Below are positions 8,693-18,945 of a stretch of 64,000 nucleotides of DNA, one piece after another. Position 1 is the first letter of the stretch; each line of letters starts with the position of its first letter. The notes below the pieces were generated by a model that saw only the letters and a list, made by a program, of their open reading frames with translations, did not search any database and was not told where the DNA came from. The DNA is from Burkholderia stabilis (lineage in GTDB: Bacteria > Pseudomonadota > Gammaproteobacteria > Burkholderiales > Burkholderiaceae). Both the position numbers and the translations under genes were made by a program. The stretch lies in the NCBI RefSeq assembly GCF_001742165.1, contig NZ_CP016443.1, forward strand, positions 124,001 through 188,000. Reading direction: 5' to 3'.

Positions 8693-10219
8693 TCAGCGCA
8701 GCGCGATCGTCGTGTTGACGCCGCCGGCCGTCGCGTCGTCGTCGAACCAGCGTGCGGTGACCGTCTTCGTCTGCGTGTAGAACTGCACGACCTGCTTGCC
8801 GTACGGGCCGAGATCGCCGAGCTTCGAGCCGCGCGAGCCCGTGAAGCTGAAGTAGGGCACCGGCACCGGAATCGGGATGTTGATGCCGACCTGGCCGATG
8901 TCGATCTCGCTCTGGAACTTGCGCGCCGCCGCGCCGCTCTGCGTGAACAGCCCGACGCCGTTGCCCATCGGGTTGCGGTTGACGAGCGCGATCGCTTCGT
9001 CGAGCGTGTCGGCTTCGAGCACGACCACCACCGGCCCGAAGATTTCTTCCGTATAGATCGACATGTCGGTCGTCACGCCCGAGAAGATCGTCGGGCCGAC
9101 GAAGTTGCCGTGCTCGTAGCCGGGCACCTTCACGTCGCGGCCGTCGAGTTCGAGCTTCGCGCCGGCCTTCACGCCTTCGTCGATCAGCGCGGTGATGCGC
9201 GCATGCGCGGCCTTCGACACGACCGGCCCGACATCCGTGCCCGGCTCGTGGCCCGCGTTGATCTTCAATACCTTCGCCTTTTCGACGAGATCGGGCAGCC
9301 AGTCGCGCGCCTGGCCGACGAGCACGACGACCGAGGTCGCCATGCAGCGCTGGCCGGCCGCGCCGAAACCCGCGCCGACGAGCGCGTTGATCGACTGCTC
9401 GCGGTGCGCGTCGGGCAGTACGACCGCGTGGTTCTTCGCGCCCATCATCGACTGCACGCGCTTGCCGTGCTGGCTGCCGAGGTTATACACGTGCGTGCCG
9501 ACGCGCGTCGAGCCGACGAACGAGATCGCCTTGATGTCCGGATGCGTGCAGAGACGGTCGACCACGGTCTTGCCGCCGTGCACGACGTTCAGCACGCCCT
9601 TCGGCACGCCGGCCTCGATCGCGAGTTCGACGAGCTGCATCGTCGACAGCGGGTCCTGCTCGGACGGCTTCAGCACGAACGTGTTGCCGCAGACGATCGC
9701 CATCGGGAACATCCACAGCGGGATCATCCCGGGAAAGTTGAACGGCGTGATGCCCGCGCACACGCCGATCGGCTGGCGCAGCGTGTAGGTATCGACGCCG
9801 CCGGCGACGTTCTCCGCGAATTCGCCTTGCTGCAGCGTCCCGATCGAGCACGCATGCTCGACCACTTCGAGGCCGCGGAAGATGTCGCCCTGCGCGTCGG
9901 GCAGCGTCTTGCCTTGCTCGGCCGTCAGCGTCTTCGCGATCCGTTCGAGATTGCTGCGCACCAGATCCTGGAACTTCAGCATGATGCGCAGCCGCGCGCC
10001 GATCGGCGTCGTCTTCCACGTCTGGAACGCGCGCTGCGCGGACGCGATCGCGGCATCGACCTCGTCGAGCGTCGCGTACGGCACGCGGCCGATCACTTCC
10101 TGCGTCGCGGGGTTGACGATGTCGCCCCATTCGGCGCTTTGCGATTCGACGAACGCGCCGTCGATCAGCAGCTTGGCGGTGGGCAGGGCGAGGGTGGTCT
10201 GGGGAACTGCGGCGTTCAT
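8693..10219 (-). CDS. mmsA: methylmalonate-semialdehyde dehydrogenase (CoA-acylating)
   Basis: 508 residues, aldehyde dehydrogenase fold. Converts methylmalonate semialdehyde plus CoA and NAD to propionyl-CoA (also malonate semialdehyde to acetyl-CoA). The active-site motif GAAGQRCMA with its nucleophilic Cys, the NAD-binding FVGSTRVG loop and the MmsA-type [13 protein letters not shown] segment are intact. Start ATG 10219 follows GGAGACATCC. Operon order on the minus strand is MHS transporter, mmsA, mmsB; the divergent LysR at 11813 is the likely regulator. Confidence 0.93.
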   Translation of the reverse strand: MNAAVPQTTLALPTAKLLIDGAFVESQSAEWGDIVNPATQEVIGRVPYATLDEVDAAIASAQRAFQTWKTTPIGARLRIMLKFQDLVRSNLERIAKTLTAEQGKTLPDAQGDIFRGLEVVEHACSIGTLQQGEFAENVAGGVDTYTLRQPIGVCAGITPFNFPGMIPLWMFPMAIVCGNTFVLKPSEQDPLSTMQLVELAIEAGVPKGVLNVVHGGKTVVDRLCTHPDIKAISFVGSTRVGTHVYNLGSQHGKRVQSMMGAKNHAVVLPDAHREQSINALVGAGFGAAGQRCMATSVVVLVGQARDWLPDLVEKAKVLKINAGHEPGTDVGPVVSKAAHARITALIDEGVKAGAKLELDGRDVKVPGYEHGNFVGPTIFSGVTTDMSIYTEEIFGPVVVVLEADTLDEAIALVNRNPMGNGVGLFTQSGAAARKFQSEIDIGQVGINIPIPVPVPYFSFTGSRGSKLGDLGPYGKQVVQFYTQTKTVTARWFDDDATAGGVNTTIALR

Positions 10220-10328
10220 GGATGTCTCCGGGAAACGGTGTTGCGACGAAAAGGGGCCCCGGCATCCGCCGCACGTGCGTGCACGGCGGACGGCAGGGTG
10301 AACTGAAATCGATCCGGGGCAGGCGCGT

Positions 10329-11648
10329 TCAGGCGCGGGCCGGGCGCATCAATGCGGTACATACGAGCGCGAACACGCCGAAACCGACGAGGTACGCGAT
10401 CACGTAATGCGGCTGGCCGCCGCCGGCCTTGAGCAGCGACGTCGCGATCATCGGCGCGAAGCCGCCGCCGATCACGCCGGCCAGCTGCACCGACAGCGAT
10501 ATGCCGCTGTAGCGGATTTCCGCGGGGAACTGCTGCGCGAACAGCAGCGATTCCGGCGCATAGAGGATCGGGAACACGACGCCGAGGCCGAGCACGATCG
10601 CCCACCACGCGTACGACGTCTGCTGCGTGCCGAGCATCATGAAGAACGGCGCGGCGAACGCGCACATCAGCACGAGACCGATCGCGAACATCCGGCGCTG
10701 GCCGATCTTGTCGCTCAGGTGGCCGCACAGCGGCATCGTGACGAGCGACAGCACGGCGCCGGCCGTGATCGCGTGCAGCATCTCGGCCTTCGGCAGATGC
10801 AACTGCTGCGTCGCATAGGCGAGCGCGAACGTGACGACCATGTAGAACCACGTGTTTTCGGCGGCGCGCGCGCCGACGATCGTCAGCACCTCGCGCGGAT
10901 GGCGGCGCAGCGCGGCCGTGACGGGCGATTTCTCGGCCTTGCCCTGGCGCTGGATCTTCTCGAAGTCGGGCGATTCGGGCACTTTCGCGCGGATGAACCA
11001 GCCGAGCCCGACGAGCGCGATGCTCGCGAGGAACGGCACGCGCCAGCCCCACGACAGCATGTCGGCTTCGGGCAGCGCGGCCACCGCGGCCATCGCGAGC
11101 GACGACATGATCAACCCGAGCCCGACGCCCGTCTGCGGCAGGCTGCCGAACAGCCCCTTGCGGCCCTTCGGCGCGTGCTCGACGGCCATCAGCACCGCGC
11201 CGCCCCATTCGCCGCCGACCGCCATCCCCTGCAGGAAGCGCATCGCGATCAGGAGTGCGGCCGCCCAGTAGCCGATGCTGTCGTACGACGGGATCAGCCC
11301 GATGATCATGCTCGGCACGCCCATCAGCAGCAGCGTGATCATCAGCATCGACTTGCGGCCGATCCGGTCGCCGAAGTGGCCGAACACGATGCCGCCCATC
11401 GGCCGCCCGATGAAGCCGACCGCGAACGTGCCGAACGCGGCGAGCGTGCCGACGACGGGGTCCAGCGACGGGAAGAAGATGCGGTTGAACACGAGCGCGG
11501 CGGCCGTGCCGTAGAGGAAGAAGTCGTACCACTCGATCGTGGTGCCGGCCATGCTGGCCCAGCCGGCCAGCAGGTAGTGCTTCGCGGTGCGGGCTGGCGC
11601 CGGCGCTGCGACTGTCGCATGCTCATCGAGGGTGGATCGCGTCTGCAT
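10329..11648 (-). CDS. MHS-family MFS transporter (organic-acid:H+ symporter)
   Basis: 439 residues from ATG 11648, chosen because GGAGACACC lies just upstream and the preceding in-frame residues are not MHS-like. Contains the family signature [13 protein letters not shown] in helix 1, the [13 protein letters not shown] loop between helices 2 and 3 and [10 protein letters not shown] in helix 4. MHS proteins import carboxylates, ketoacids and osmolytes. Being first in the mms operon it probably takes up a branched-chain or C3/C4 acid (3-hydroxyisobutyrate, malonate-semialdehyde precursors or similar). Gap to mmsA is 109 bp. Confidence 0.88.
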   Translation of the reverse strand: MQTRSTLDEHATVAAPAPARTAKHYLLAGWASMAGTTIEWYDFFLYGTAAALVFNRIFFPSLDPVVGTLAAFGTFAVGFIGRPMGGIVFGHFGDRIGRKSMLMITLLLMGVPSMIIGLIPSYDSIGYWAAALLIAMRFLQGMAVGGEWGGAVLMAVEHAPKGRKGLFGSLPQTGVGLGLIMSSLAMAAVAALPEADMLSWGWRVPFLASIALVGLGWFIRAKVPESPDFEKIQRQGKAEKSPVTAALRRHPREVLTIVGARAAENTWFYMVVTFALAYATQQLHLPKAEMLHAITAGAVLSLVTMPLCGHLSDKIGQRRMFAIGLVLMCAFAAPFFMMLGTQQTSYAWWAIVLGLGVVFPILYAPESLLFAQQFPAEIRYSGISLSVQLAGVIGGGFAPMIATSLLKAGGGQPHYVIAYLVGFGVFALVCTALMRPARA

Positions 11649-11812
11649 GGTGTCTCCGTGGTGGGTGCCGCGGCTCGTGGTCCGCAGGTCACGGTCGAGT
11701 ATAGTTATGCGCAGATTCATCATGTACCGATAAAGAAACCGGTTGGATATGCATTTATGCACATCGACGGCCGGCCCGGAGACTCCAGCCCCTTTTCCCC
11801 TTTGCCTCGCCG

Positions 11813-12772
11813 ATGCGACACGCCACCGAGCCGGTTTCCGGCAACCTGAACTGGGACGACCTGCGGTTCTTCCTCGAAGTCGCGCGCACGCAGCGCGCGA
11901 GCGGCGCCGCGAAGCGGCTCGGCGTCGATTACACGACCGTCGCGCGGCGCATTCGCGCGCTCGAAGCCGCGATGGGCACGCTGCTGTTCGACAAATCGCG
12001 CTCCGGCGGCTTCACGCTGACGGCCGAAGGGCAGCGGCTCGTCGCGTATGCCGACGCGATGGAGACGACCGTGCAGTCCGCGTGCGATCAGGTCGCGAAC
12101 ACCGGCACGGCGCTGTCGGGCCACGTGCGGATCGGGTCGACCGAAGGGTTCGGCTGCTTTTTTCTCGCGCCGCAGCTCGCGCAGTTTCGCGCCGAGCATC
12201 CGCACGTGACGGTCGATCTGCTGCCGGTCCCGCATTTCGTCAACCTGCCGAAGCGCGAAGCCGACCTGGCGATCACGCTAGAGCGCCCCGAGCGCGGGCC
12301 TTACGTGGTCACGAAGCTGTGCGATTACCAGTTGCGCCTCTACGCGACGCGCGACTATCTTGCGAACCACGCGCCGATCACCTGCACGGACGATCTCGCG
12401 CACCACGCTTTCATCAGCTATGTCGACGATCTCGCGTTCAGCAACGAGCTGCTGTACCTGGAACGCGCGGTGCCGGGCGCGACGGCCGGGCTGCGCACGA
12501 CGAGCGTGATCGCGCAGTATTTCGCCGCGCTGCAGGGCGGCGGGCTCGCGATCCTGCCGTGCTTCATGGCGGCCACGCAGCCGGCGCTGGTGCCCGTGCT
12601 GCCGGACGACGTGGTCGTCACGCGCTGTTTCTGGCTGACGTGCCGCGAGGATCTGCGCAAGCTGCGGCGCGTGACCGCGCTGTGGGATTACCTGCGCGCG
12701 GCGGCCGATGCGAATCGCGCGCTGCTGTCGGGCGAATCGGGGACGCTGCGCTTCGTCGGCGAACCGGATTAG
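11813..12772 (+). CDS. LysR-family regulator divergent from the mms operon
   Basis: 319 residues. HTH at about 16-75 (RFFLEVARTQRASGAAKRLGVDYTTVARRIRALE), then a CrgA-type periplasmic-binding-like sensor domain with the GHVRIGSTEGFG entry. Divergent from the transporter-mmsA-mmsB operon with a 164-bp shared control region, which is the usual arrangement for a LysR that controls its neighbour in response to a pathway intermediate. Complete, normal length. Confidence 0.9.
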   Translation: MRHATEPVSGNLNWDDLRFFLEVARTQRASGAAKRLGVDYTTVARRIRALEAAMGTLLFDKSRSGGFTLTAEGQRLVAYADAMETTVQSACDQVANTGTALSGHVRIGSTEGFGCFFLAPQLAQFRAEHPHVTVDLLPVPHFVNLPKREADLAITLERPERGPYVVTKLCDYQLRLYATRDYLANHAPITCTDDLAHHAFISYVDDLAFSNELLYLERAVPGATAGLRTTSVIAQYFAALQGGGLAILPCFMAATQPALVPVLPDDVVVTRCFWLTCREDLRKLRRVTALWDYLRAAADANRALLSGESGTLRFVGEPD

Positions 12773-12865
12773 CGCGCGATCGCGCAGTCGCGGCGGAGGC
12801 GATGTGATTCACCCATATGAAAAACGACCGGCGGCGATTCGGGCCGGCAACGAGAGGGCAAACCC

Positions 12866-13660
12866 ATGGCTTTGACGCATGACGGCAAGGTTTTCGTGGT
12901 CTGTGTGGCGGTATTCGGCGTGGCCGCTTACTGGCTCGCGGCGCGCATGGTGCGCCGCCAGGCGGGCGGCAAGCGCGGCTCGAACGGCGGCGCGATCGCG
13001 TTCTGGTGGCTCGTGTGCTTTTGCCTGGTGTCGCTGTTTTTCCCGTTCGCGTACTGGATCGGCGACGAATTCCGCGTGTTGATCGTTTCGCCGAAATACG
13101 AGGCGACCGTGGTGTCCTACCAGTCCGAGTGGGACACCTGTGAGCGGACCGACAGCGACGGGCGCAAAGAGTCGTACCGGTGCATCAAATACACGTCGAT
13201 GCTGGAAACCACGCTGCCGGACGGCGAGCGGGTCGTGCTGCCGGGCAACATTCGTTCCGGCGACGTACCGGTGATCGGCGACAAGGTGGACGTCGTGTTG
13301 CCGCCCGGTTCGAATCAGTTGCACGAACGCAGCGTACGCAGTGTCGGCCTGCTGGCCGGCGGCGGGCTGATGGTCGCGATGATCGGGTATGTCCTTTACC
13401 TCGTCGCGGCTTATGGCGCGGGGAAAAATATCGACGGCGCGGTGCGTGTCGGTTTATCGATGGTGATGAACGGGCTCGTGCCGCTGGGCGCGCTGCTGAT
13501 GGAAATCGGGATGCTGAGCGTGCCGTACCGCTACTGGGCGCACGGCAATCCGCAAGGCTGGCCGGTGTGGGTGCTCGCGCTGTCGCTGCTGTTTTCGTTC
13601 GCGTTGCTGCCGTTGCTGCTCCTGTACGCGCGGGCGGCGTGGCGGGCGGTGGTGAAGTAG
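12866..13660 (+). CDS. membrane protein, DUF3592-like
   Basis: 264 residues. Two N-terminal helices, a soluble beta-rich section (about residues 70-145) with the pattern ATVVSYQSEW...TTLPDGERVVLPGNIRSGDVPVIGDKVDVVLPPG, then three to four C-terminal helices. The TVV(S/A)Y...G..V.V.Y layout resembles DUF3592 proteins of unknown function. It stands between the LysR and an SRPBCC gene, same strand, 59 bp before the latter. No function assigned. Confidence 0.6.
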   Translation: MALTHDGKVFVVCVAVFGVAAYWLAARMVRRQAGGKRGSNGGAIAFWWLVCFCLVSLFFPFAYWIGDEFRVLIVSPKYEATVVSYQSEWDTCERTDSDGRKESYRCIKYTSMLETTLPDGERVVLPGNIRSGDVPVIGDKVDVVLPPGSNQLHERSVRSVGLLAGGGLMVAMIGYVLYLVAAYGAGKNIDGAVRVGLSMVMNGLVPLGALLMEIGMLSVPYRYWAHGNPQGWPVWVLALSLLFSFALLPLLLLYARAAWRAVVK

Positions 13661-13719
13661 CGCAGGCGCACGGGTGGTTGTGCCATCATGCGCGAATCGA
13701 CAGCCGCAAGGAGAGGGTC

Positions 13720-14259
13720 GTGGAAATTCACTCGCAATGGACGTTCGATTGCCGGCCGGAGCACGTGTGGCCGAATTTTTTCCATGCGCGGATGGACGAC
13801 ACGCGGCCGTTGCTGTTTCGCCTCGGCGTGCCGAAGCCGGTGAGCTGTCGCGTGCTGGAGGGTACGCCGGCGGTCGGCAATACGCGGCAGTGCACGACCG
13901 ATCGCGGCACGATCGACCAGCGGATTCTCGTGCTCGACGAGAATCGCCGGCTGCGCTATCGGATGATCGCGTCGACGGTCTGGTGCCGCGACTGGGTCGA
14001 CCTGCTCGAAGACGAATTCACGCTGACGCCCGTCGAGGGCGGCAAGACGCGCGTCGAGCGGCGCACCGTATTCAGCGCGCGCGGGATTTTCAAGCCGGTT
14101 CGGCAGATCGGTCTGTGGCTCGCGCTGCTGCAGGCCCACCGCTATGCGGCGCGCAACTGGCGCCGCCTGGCGAATTCGGCGAAAGGGCAGGCCGCTCAGC
14201 CGGCGCCGACGCTCAACCCGGGCAACCGAGCCGATCCGCGAGTTCGTTCAGGTCCCTGA
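13720..14259 (+). CDS. SRPBCC-fold (START-like) protein
   Basis: 179 residues beginning at GTG 13720, chosen for the AAGGAGAG site right before it and because VEIHSQWTFDCRPEHVWPNFF is a typical SRPBCC first strand and helix. Such proteins bind hydrophobic ligands or modulate enzymes. DWVDLLEDEFTLTPVEGGKTRVERRTVF forms the central beta sheet. The last 47 bp run antiparallel through the 3' end of the HAD gene on the other strand, so the C-terminal roughly 20 residues may be an extension after loss of an earlier stop. Confidence 0.65.
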   Translation: MEIHSQWTFDCRPEHVWPNFFHARMDDTRPLLFRLGVPKPVSCRVLEGTPAVGNTRQCTTDRGTIDQRILVLDENRRLRYRMIASTVWCRDWVDLLEDEFTLTPVEGGKTRVERRTVFSARGIFKPVRQIGLWLALLQAHRYAARNWRRLANSAKGQAAQPAPTLNPGNRADPRVRSGP

Positions 14260-14935
14260 CGTCGAAGTCCCACGCATCGTCGGCTTTCAGATCCGTCGTC
14301 TGGCCGGGCCCGTGCTCGGTCGGGCGCAGCACGAACGCAGTCGACAGCCCGAGCCGGCGCGCGGCGGCGAGATCGCCGTTGTGGGCCGCGACGAGGCACA
14401 GCTCGGCCGGCGCGACGCCGAGAATCTCGACCGTGTCGCTGTACACCTGCGGCGACGGCTTGTACGCGCGCACGACTTCGGCGCCGAGGATCGCGTCCCA
14501 CGGCAGCCCCGCGCGTTTCGCGACGTCGATCATCAGCCGGATGTTGCCGTTCGACAGCGGCGCGATGATGAAGCGCCGCTTCAGCCGGTGCAGCGCGGCG
14601 ACGGCGTCGGGCCACGGATCGAGGCTGTGCCACGCGAGGTTGAGCGTATCGATGTCGGCGTCGGGAACGTCGACGATGCCGTAGCTGTCGAGCGTGCGGA
14701 CGAGGTTCTCGCGGTGCAGCACGTCGAGCCGCACGTAGCGCCGGCGCCCGCTGCGGATTTCTTCCATCGACGGCGAATATTCGGCGCGCCACGTATCGGC
14801 GAACTCGAACGGGTCGATCGCCGGCGCATGGCGATCGAGGAAGGCGGCCGCGCCGCGCGCGACGCCGGTTCTCCAGTCGGCGATCGTTCCGAAGACATCG
14901 AAAACGAGCGCCTTGATTTCGGCAGGGTTCGTCAT
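14213..14935 (-). CDS. HAD-superfamily hydrolase, haloacid dehalogenase type II-like
   Basis: 240 residues from ATG 14935. HAD motif I is FDVFGTIADWR with nucleophile Asp13; motif II Ser is in APLSNGN; the motif III Lys is in RAYKPSPQVY; the motif IV region is VAAHNGDLAAARRLG. These match L-2-haloacid dehalogenases, which hydrolyse short 2-haloalkanoates, but relatives act on phosphate esters. The gene overlaps the convergent SRPBCC gene at its 3' end by 47 bp. No cognate transporter or regulator adjoins it. Confidence 0.82.
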   Translation of the reverse strand: MTNPAEIKALVFDVFGTIADWRTGVARGAAAFLDRHAPAIDPFEFADTWRAEYSPSMEEIRSGRRRYVRLDVLHRENLVRTLDSYGIVDVPDADIDTLNLAWHSLDPWPDAVAALHRLKRRFIIAPLSNGNIRLMIDVAKRAGLPWDAILGAEVVRAYKPSPQVYSDTVEILGVAPAELCLVAAHNGDLAAARRLGLSTAFVLRPTEHGPGQTTDLKADDAWDFDVRDLNELADRLGCPG

Positions 14936-15025
14936 GGGATTCCGTGAAGGTCGATCAGTGAGGGCACCTACGCCGTGCCGCCGGAATGCGCGACGCCGGT
15001 TCGATCGACATTGAATCACGGATAC

Positions 15026-15056
15026 GAAAACGCGGCCTGGACGGCCGCGTTTTCGT
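15026..15056 (-). terminator. intrinsic terminator after the isochorismatase-type gene
   Basis: Perfect 13-bp inverted repeat CGAAAACGCGGCC / GGCCGCGTTTTCG with a 5-nt loop (15039-15043). It lies 85 bp past the stop of the minus-strand gene at 15141 and ends in TTTTCG, so it can work on both strands. Confidence 0.75.
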
Positions 15057-15140
15057 GGGGATGCCGCTGCCGGAACGGATCAATCGCCGGCATGGCCGCG
15101 CGCCGCCGGAAAACCTGCGTGGCCGCGCGCGTCCGGCCGG

Positions 15141-15779
15141 TCAACTCTTGTCGTACGAGAACTGGATGCCGGCCGTACCGCCGGTTTCGATGAACAGGTC
15201 GATGAACGCGGGCACGGTGGCGCTGCGCGCCCAGTCGCGCTGCAGTTCGCAGAACAGCTGCGCGACGCTGATCATCTGCCCGCCGGCCTGCTCGATACGG
15301 CGCAGCGCGGCTTCGTGCGCGGCGACCGACGTGCCGCCGACCGCATCGACGACCACGTACACCTCGTAGCCGGCCTTCAGCGCGTCGAGCGCCGGGAACG
15401 TCAGGCACGCTTCGGTCCACAGCGCCGTCATGATCAGTTTCTTGCGGCCGGTCGCCTCGACGGCCTTGCGGAATTCGACGTCTTCCCACGAGTTGATGCT
15501 GGTGCGATCGTAGGTCGGATAGCCTTCGAGCGCCGCGCGCAGTTGCGGGATCGGCGGCTTGTTCAGGCCCGTCTTCACGTTCACGGTCGAATGGACGATC
15601 GGCAGGTCGTACGCGACGGCCGCCTTCGACGCGCCGACGATGTTGTTGACCAGCAATTGACGATCCATCGACGCGATCGAATTCACCTGGACCGGCTGGT
15701 AATCGATGACGATGAACGCCGCGTTCTGCGGGGTAAGCAGGTGGTCGTTCGCGGGGTCGCGAACCGGTTCGCTTGCCAT
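15141..15779 (-). CDS. isochorismatase-like cysteine hydrolase (YcaC type)
   Basis: 212 residues from ATG 15779 (GGAG upstream). Catalytic triad of the family is visible: Asp26 (FIVIDYQ), a Lys at 113-114 (GRKKLIM) and the nucleophile Cys125 (TEACLTFPAL). The Thr/Glu-Ala-Cys context and short length fit YcaC-like hydrolases, whose substrates are mostly unknown amides. The divergent LysR at 16081 shares a roughly 300-bp control region with it, so it is probably induced by an aromatic or amide effector. Confidence 0.85.
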   Translation of the reverse strand: MASEPVRDPANDHLLTPQNAAFIVIDYQPVQVNSIASMDRQLLVNNIVGASKAAVAYDLPIVHSTVNVKTGLNKPPIPQLRAALEGYPTYDRTSINSWEDVEFRKAVEATGRKKLIMTALWTEACLTFPALDALKAGYEVYVVVDAVGGTSVAAHEAALRRIEQAGGQMISVAQLFCELQRDWARSATVPAFIDLFIETGGTAGIQFSYDKS

Positions 15780-16080
15780 GGTTGTCTCCAGTGTCAGTGC
15801 GGGAAAGGAAGGGGAATCCCGAGGGGCCGGGTGGGATGCGGCCACGGTGTCGGGACACTTGCCGCGGCCGCGCGCTCGCGCTGTCGCAAACGTCCGGCGC
15901 CGGTTGCGCGGCGGGCGAATGCTTCAAGCGTAGTGAATCGATCGGGCGGGCGACGGCGTTGACCCAAAAAAATCCGGCTGCCGCGACACGGCGATCCACG
16001 TCACAACAGGATGCTATTCGTGCAACAACGGGCGTTCCAGTCCCTTAAAATGCCGTCAGTGTTCTATGGATGGAACAATC
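15780..16080. promoter_or_regulatory. shared control region of the hydrolase and LysR genes
   Basis: About 300 bp between divergent genes, with no internal gene. The right half (15960-16065) becomes A/T-richer and should hold both promoters. No single palindrome stands out enough to name an operator. Confidence 0.4.
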
Positions 16081-16974
16081 ATGGATGACCTGAACGACCT
16101 CTACTATTTCGTGAAGGTGGTCGAACACGGCGGGTTCACGCAGGCGGGGCGCGCGCTGGATGTCCCGAAATCGACGCTGAGCCGGCGCATCGCGGCGCTG
16201 GAGGCGCAGTACGACGTGCGGCTGCTGCAGCGCACGACACGTCATTTCATGGTCACGGAAACCGGGCGCGAATTCTACGAGCGTTGCCTCGCGGTACTGG
16301 TCGAAGCCGACGCCGCGCGCGAGGTGATCGAGCGCCGTCATGCGGAGCCGCGCGGCATCGTCCGCGTGAGCTGTCCGACCGCGCTGCTCGAATATCGCGT
16401 GAGCGAACTCGTCGCGCGTTTCATGGCGCTGCATCCGCAGGTACAGGTGCATCTCGAGGCGACGAACCGCCGCGTCGACCTGTTGAGCGAAGGGTTCGAC
16501 ATCGCGTTGCGCGTGCGCTTTCCGCCGCTGGAAGACAGCGATCTCGTGATGCGCGCGCTCGGCGACAGCCCGCAGCGGCTGGTGGCCGCGCCGCAGTGGC
16601 TCGACGGGCGGGCCGTGCCGTCGGACCCGGCCCAGCTGGTCGGCGCGCCGAGCCTCGACTGGGGGCCGGCGCGGCATCACGTGTGGCAACTGATCGGGCC
16701 GAACGGCGAGCACGCGCAGTTGCGCCATCACCCGCGCTTCATCACCGACGACATGCACGCGCTGCGCGACGCCGCGATTCACGGCGTCGGCATCGTGCAA
16801 TTGCCGTGCATGGTCGTCGAGGATGCGTTGCGCGACGGCACGCTGGTCGACGTGCTGCCCGGATGGGCGCCGAAGGGCGGCGTGGTGCACGCGGTGTTTC
16901 CGTCGCGGCGCGGGCTGCTGCCGCGCGTGCGGCTGTTGATCGACTTCCTGGCCGAACACATCCGGAAGGATTGA
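16081..16974 (+). CDS. LysR-family regulator
   Basis: 297 residues from ATG 16081 (an ATG 15 bp upstream is also in frame but lacks a ribosome site). HTH in residues about 5-60 (LYYFVKVVEHGGFTQAGRALDVPKSTLSRRIAALE), then a CrgA/AaeR-like sensor domain starting at GIVRVSCPTALLEYRVSELVARF. Divergent from the isochorismatase-type gene, which is the expected target. Complete. Confidence 0.9.
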   Translation: MDDLNDLYYFVKVVEHGGFTQAGRALDVPKSTLSRRIAALEAQYDVRLLQRTTRHFMVTETGREFYERCLAVLVEADAAREVIERRHAEPRGIVRVSCPTALLEYRVSELVARFMALHPQVQVHLEATNRRVDLLSEGFDIALRVRFPPLEDSDLVMRALGDSPQRLVAAPQWLDGRAVPSDPAQLVGAPSLDWGPARHHVWQLIGPNGEHAQLRHHPRFITDDMHALRDAAIHGVGIVQLPCMVVEDALRDGTLVDVLPGWAPKGGVVHAVFPSRRGLLPRVRLLIDFLAEHIRKD

Positions 16975-16984
16975 CGCACGGCAC

Positions 16985-17016
16985 GCTGCGCCCGGCGTGC
17001 CGCCTCCGGGCGCAGC
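16985..17016. terminator. bidirectional hairpin between convergent genes
   Basis: Perfect 11-bp inverted repeat GCTGCGCCCGG / CCGGGCGCAGC with a 10-nt loop, in the 49-bp space between the LysR stop and the sulfatase stop. No T-run. Confidence 0.45.
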
Positions 17017-17023
17017 GCTGCCG

Positions 17024-18874
17024 TCAGTGCCACTTGCGGATCTGCACCTGCACCTTCCCGTCGCGGATCGGCATCACGTCGGGGCTGTCGTCGCCGACTT
17101 CGCTGGCGATCAGATCGTTCAGGCGGCCGTTCATCGCGAGCAGCAATTCGCCGTTCCGTCTGCGGTCGGTCGCGAGATTGCGCATCTCGCCCGGATCGCT
17201 CGCGAGGTCGAACAGCTCGACGTCGTTGCGCGCGAACAGATCCTCCAGCGTCGTCGGCCGGTTGAATTCGAGCGGCGAGAAATAGCGCGTGAACCGGTAG
17301 CGGCCGTCGAACACGCTGCGGATTGTGCCGCGCAACCGGAAATCGGGCTGCTGCGCGAGCGCGCGGCGCAGCAGTTCGTCCTCGGGCACGCCTTTCTGCC
17401 GCAGCGCACCCAGTTCCTTCAGCATCCATTCGCTGTCGTAGTAGAGCAGCATCGCGTAGTTGAACAGCGTCGCGTCCCGGGCGGCGTGCAGCTTCGCGTC
17501 GGCCGGCTTCGCGAGCCAGCGTGTGAGGTCGCGACCCTTCAGCGCGCTGCCGCGGATCGACGCGAGGCGCGCATCGTCGAGGCCGGTGAGCCCGAGCAGC
17601 GTCGGCGCGATGTCGATGTGCGACGTCAGCGCATCGCATTGCATCCCGCCCGGATACGCGGGATGGCGGATCACGAGCGGCACGTGATTCTGCGGCTGGT
17701 ACGCGGCCGCGCCCTTGCCGACGAGCTGGTGCGCGCCGACGTGGTCGCCGTGGTCGGCCGTCATCACGACGATCGTGCGGTCGTCGAGGCCGAGCGATTG
17801 CAGCGACTGCAGCAGGCGCACGACGTGCGTGTCGCAGTCGCGGATGCAGTTGAAGTAGTTGTCCTGGTAGATGCGCACGCGCTCGTCGGTAAACGGGTAG
17901 CGCCCGACGAGATTCGCGTGCGCGGCGTTGAACATCCCGTGCGCGGGCGGCCGCCCCGGTTCGTCGTACGGTTGCCGCCGCGACGCCGCGAGCGGCACGT
18001 CGCGCCACGACGTGCGATACAGCGCGTCGTTCGGCGGCGGCGCGTTGCCGAGCATCGGATGATTCGCGTCCTGCACCGTCGAGCCGTTCGTGTCGGTGTT
18101 CACGAACATCGCGTCGTGCGGGTTGACGAGATTCACCGCGAGGAACCACGGCTTGCCTTCCTTCGCGAGCCGCGGCGCATGGTTGCGCATCCAGCTCACC
18201 GCGGCCTCGGCCGTGATCCCGTCGTACTGGTAGCCGCCGCGCACCATCCCGATCAGGTCGCCCACGCCGAAATAGTCGTCGAAGCCGTACGACCGGATCG
18301 TGCGGTTGTAGTCGGCCACGGGCGCCGTGTACGGGCTCGCGGTTTCGTGCATTGACGCGCTCAGGTGCCACTTGCCGAGATACGCGGCGTAGTAGCCGGC
18401 GTCGCGCAGCATGTGGCCGACGGTGCGAATGTCCGGCGACATGTCCTTCTGCCAGGGCACGCCCGCGTTGTCGAGCACGCCCGTGTGCTGGATGTGCTGC
18501 CCGGTGTAGACCGTCGAGCGCGACGGCGAGCACACGCACGCGGCGATCTGGTGGTGCATGAACGTGATGCCGTCGCGGCGCAGCGCTTCGCGGCCCGGCA
18601 CGGGAAACGGCCGGCGGTCGAAATGGCGCTCCTGGTCGGTCAGGATGAACAGGATGTTGTAGCCGGTGGGCGGCGCGGCGGGCACGGCCGACGCGCCGTG
18701 GAACGCGGGGGCCGGATCGACGCTCGCGACCTGGGCGGCGGGGGCGGCCGGCGGCGCGTTCGCGGCCAGCGCATCGGCGCCGAAACCGGCCGACGCGACC
18801 GCCGCGCCGGCCAGCTTGAGGAACTGGCGGCGCGCGGTGGGCTCGGCGGCGGGGGTGTCCTGATCGTCTTTCAC
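17024..18874 (-). CDS. Tat-exported Cys-type sulfatase
   Basis: 616 residues from GTG 18874, chosen because AGGAGACAGCC precedes it and it puts the twin-arginine signal TARRQFLKLAGAAVASAG (residues 13-30) at the N-terminus. Sulfatase fold: metal Asp80 in ILFILTDQ, and the formylglycine signature CSPSR at Cys115, which must be oxidised by a formylglycine-generating enzyme encoded elsewhere before export. The GKWHLS motif and the C-terminal MTADHGDHVGAH metal site are intact. Likely periplasmic hydrolysis of a sulfate ester to release sulfate or a carbon source; closest in style to choline/aryl sulfatases. Regulator: divergent LysR. Confidence 0.88.
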   Translation of the reverse strand: MKDDQDTPAAEPTARRQFLKLAGAAVASAGFGADALAANAPPAAPAAQVASVDPAPAFHGASAVPAAPPTGYNILFILTDQERHFDRRPFPVPGREALRRDGITFMHHQIAACVCSPSRSTVYTGQHIQHTGVLDNAGVPWQKDMSPDIRTVGHMLRDAGYYAAYLGKWHLSASMHETASPYTAPVADYNRTIRSYGFDDYFGVGDLIGMVRGGYQYDGITAEAAVSWMRNHAPRLAKEGKPWFLAVNLVNPHDAMFVNTDTNGSTVQDANHPMLGNAPPPNDALYRTSWRDVPLAASRRQPYDEPGRPPAHGMFNAAHANLVGRYPFTDERVRIYQDNYFNCIRDCDTHVVRLLQSLQSLGLDDRTIVVMTADHGDHVGAHQLVGKGAAAYQPQNHVPLVIRHPAYPGGMQCDALTSHIDIAPTLLGLTGLDDARLASIRGSALKGRDLTRWLAKPADAKLHAARDATLFNYAMLLYYDSEWMLKELGALRQKGVPEDELLRRALAQQPDFRLRGTIRSVFDGRYRFTRYFSPLEFNRPTTLEDLFARNDVELFDLASDPGEMRNLATDRRRNGELLLAMNGRLNDLIASEVGDDSPDVMPIRDGKVQVQIRKWH

Positions 18875-18945
18875 GTCGGCTGTCTCCTGGTCATGCCGGC
18901 TTGTGCCGGGGGTTTTCATGCGGACGACTATGCGGCAGGATCGCG

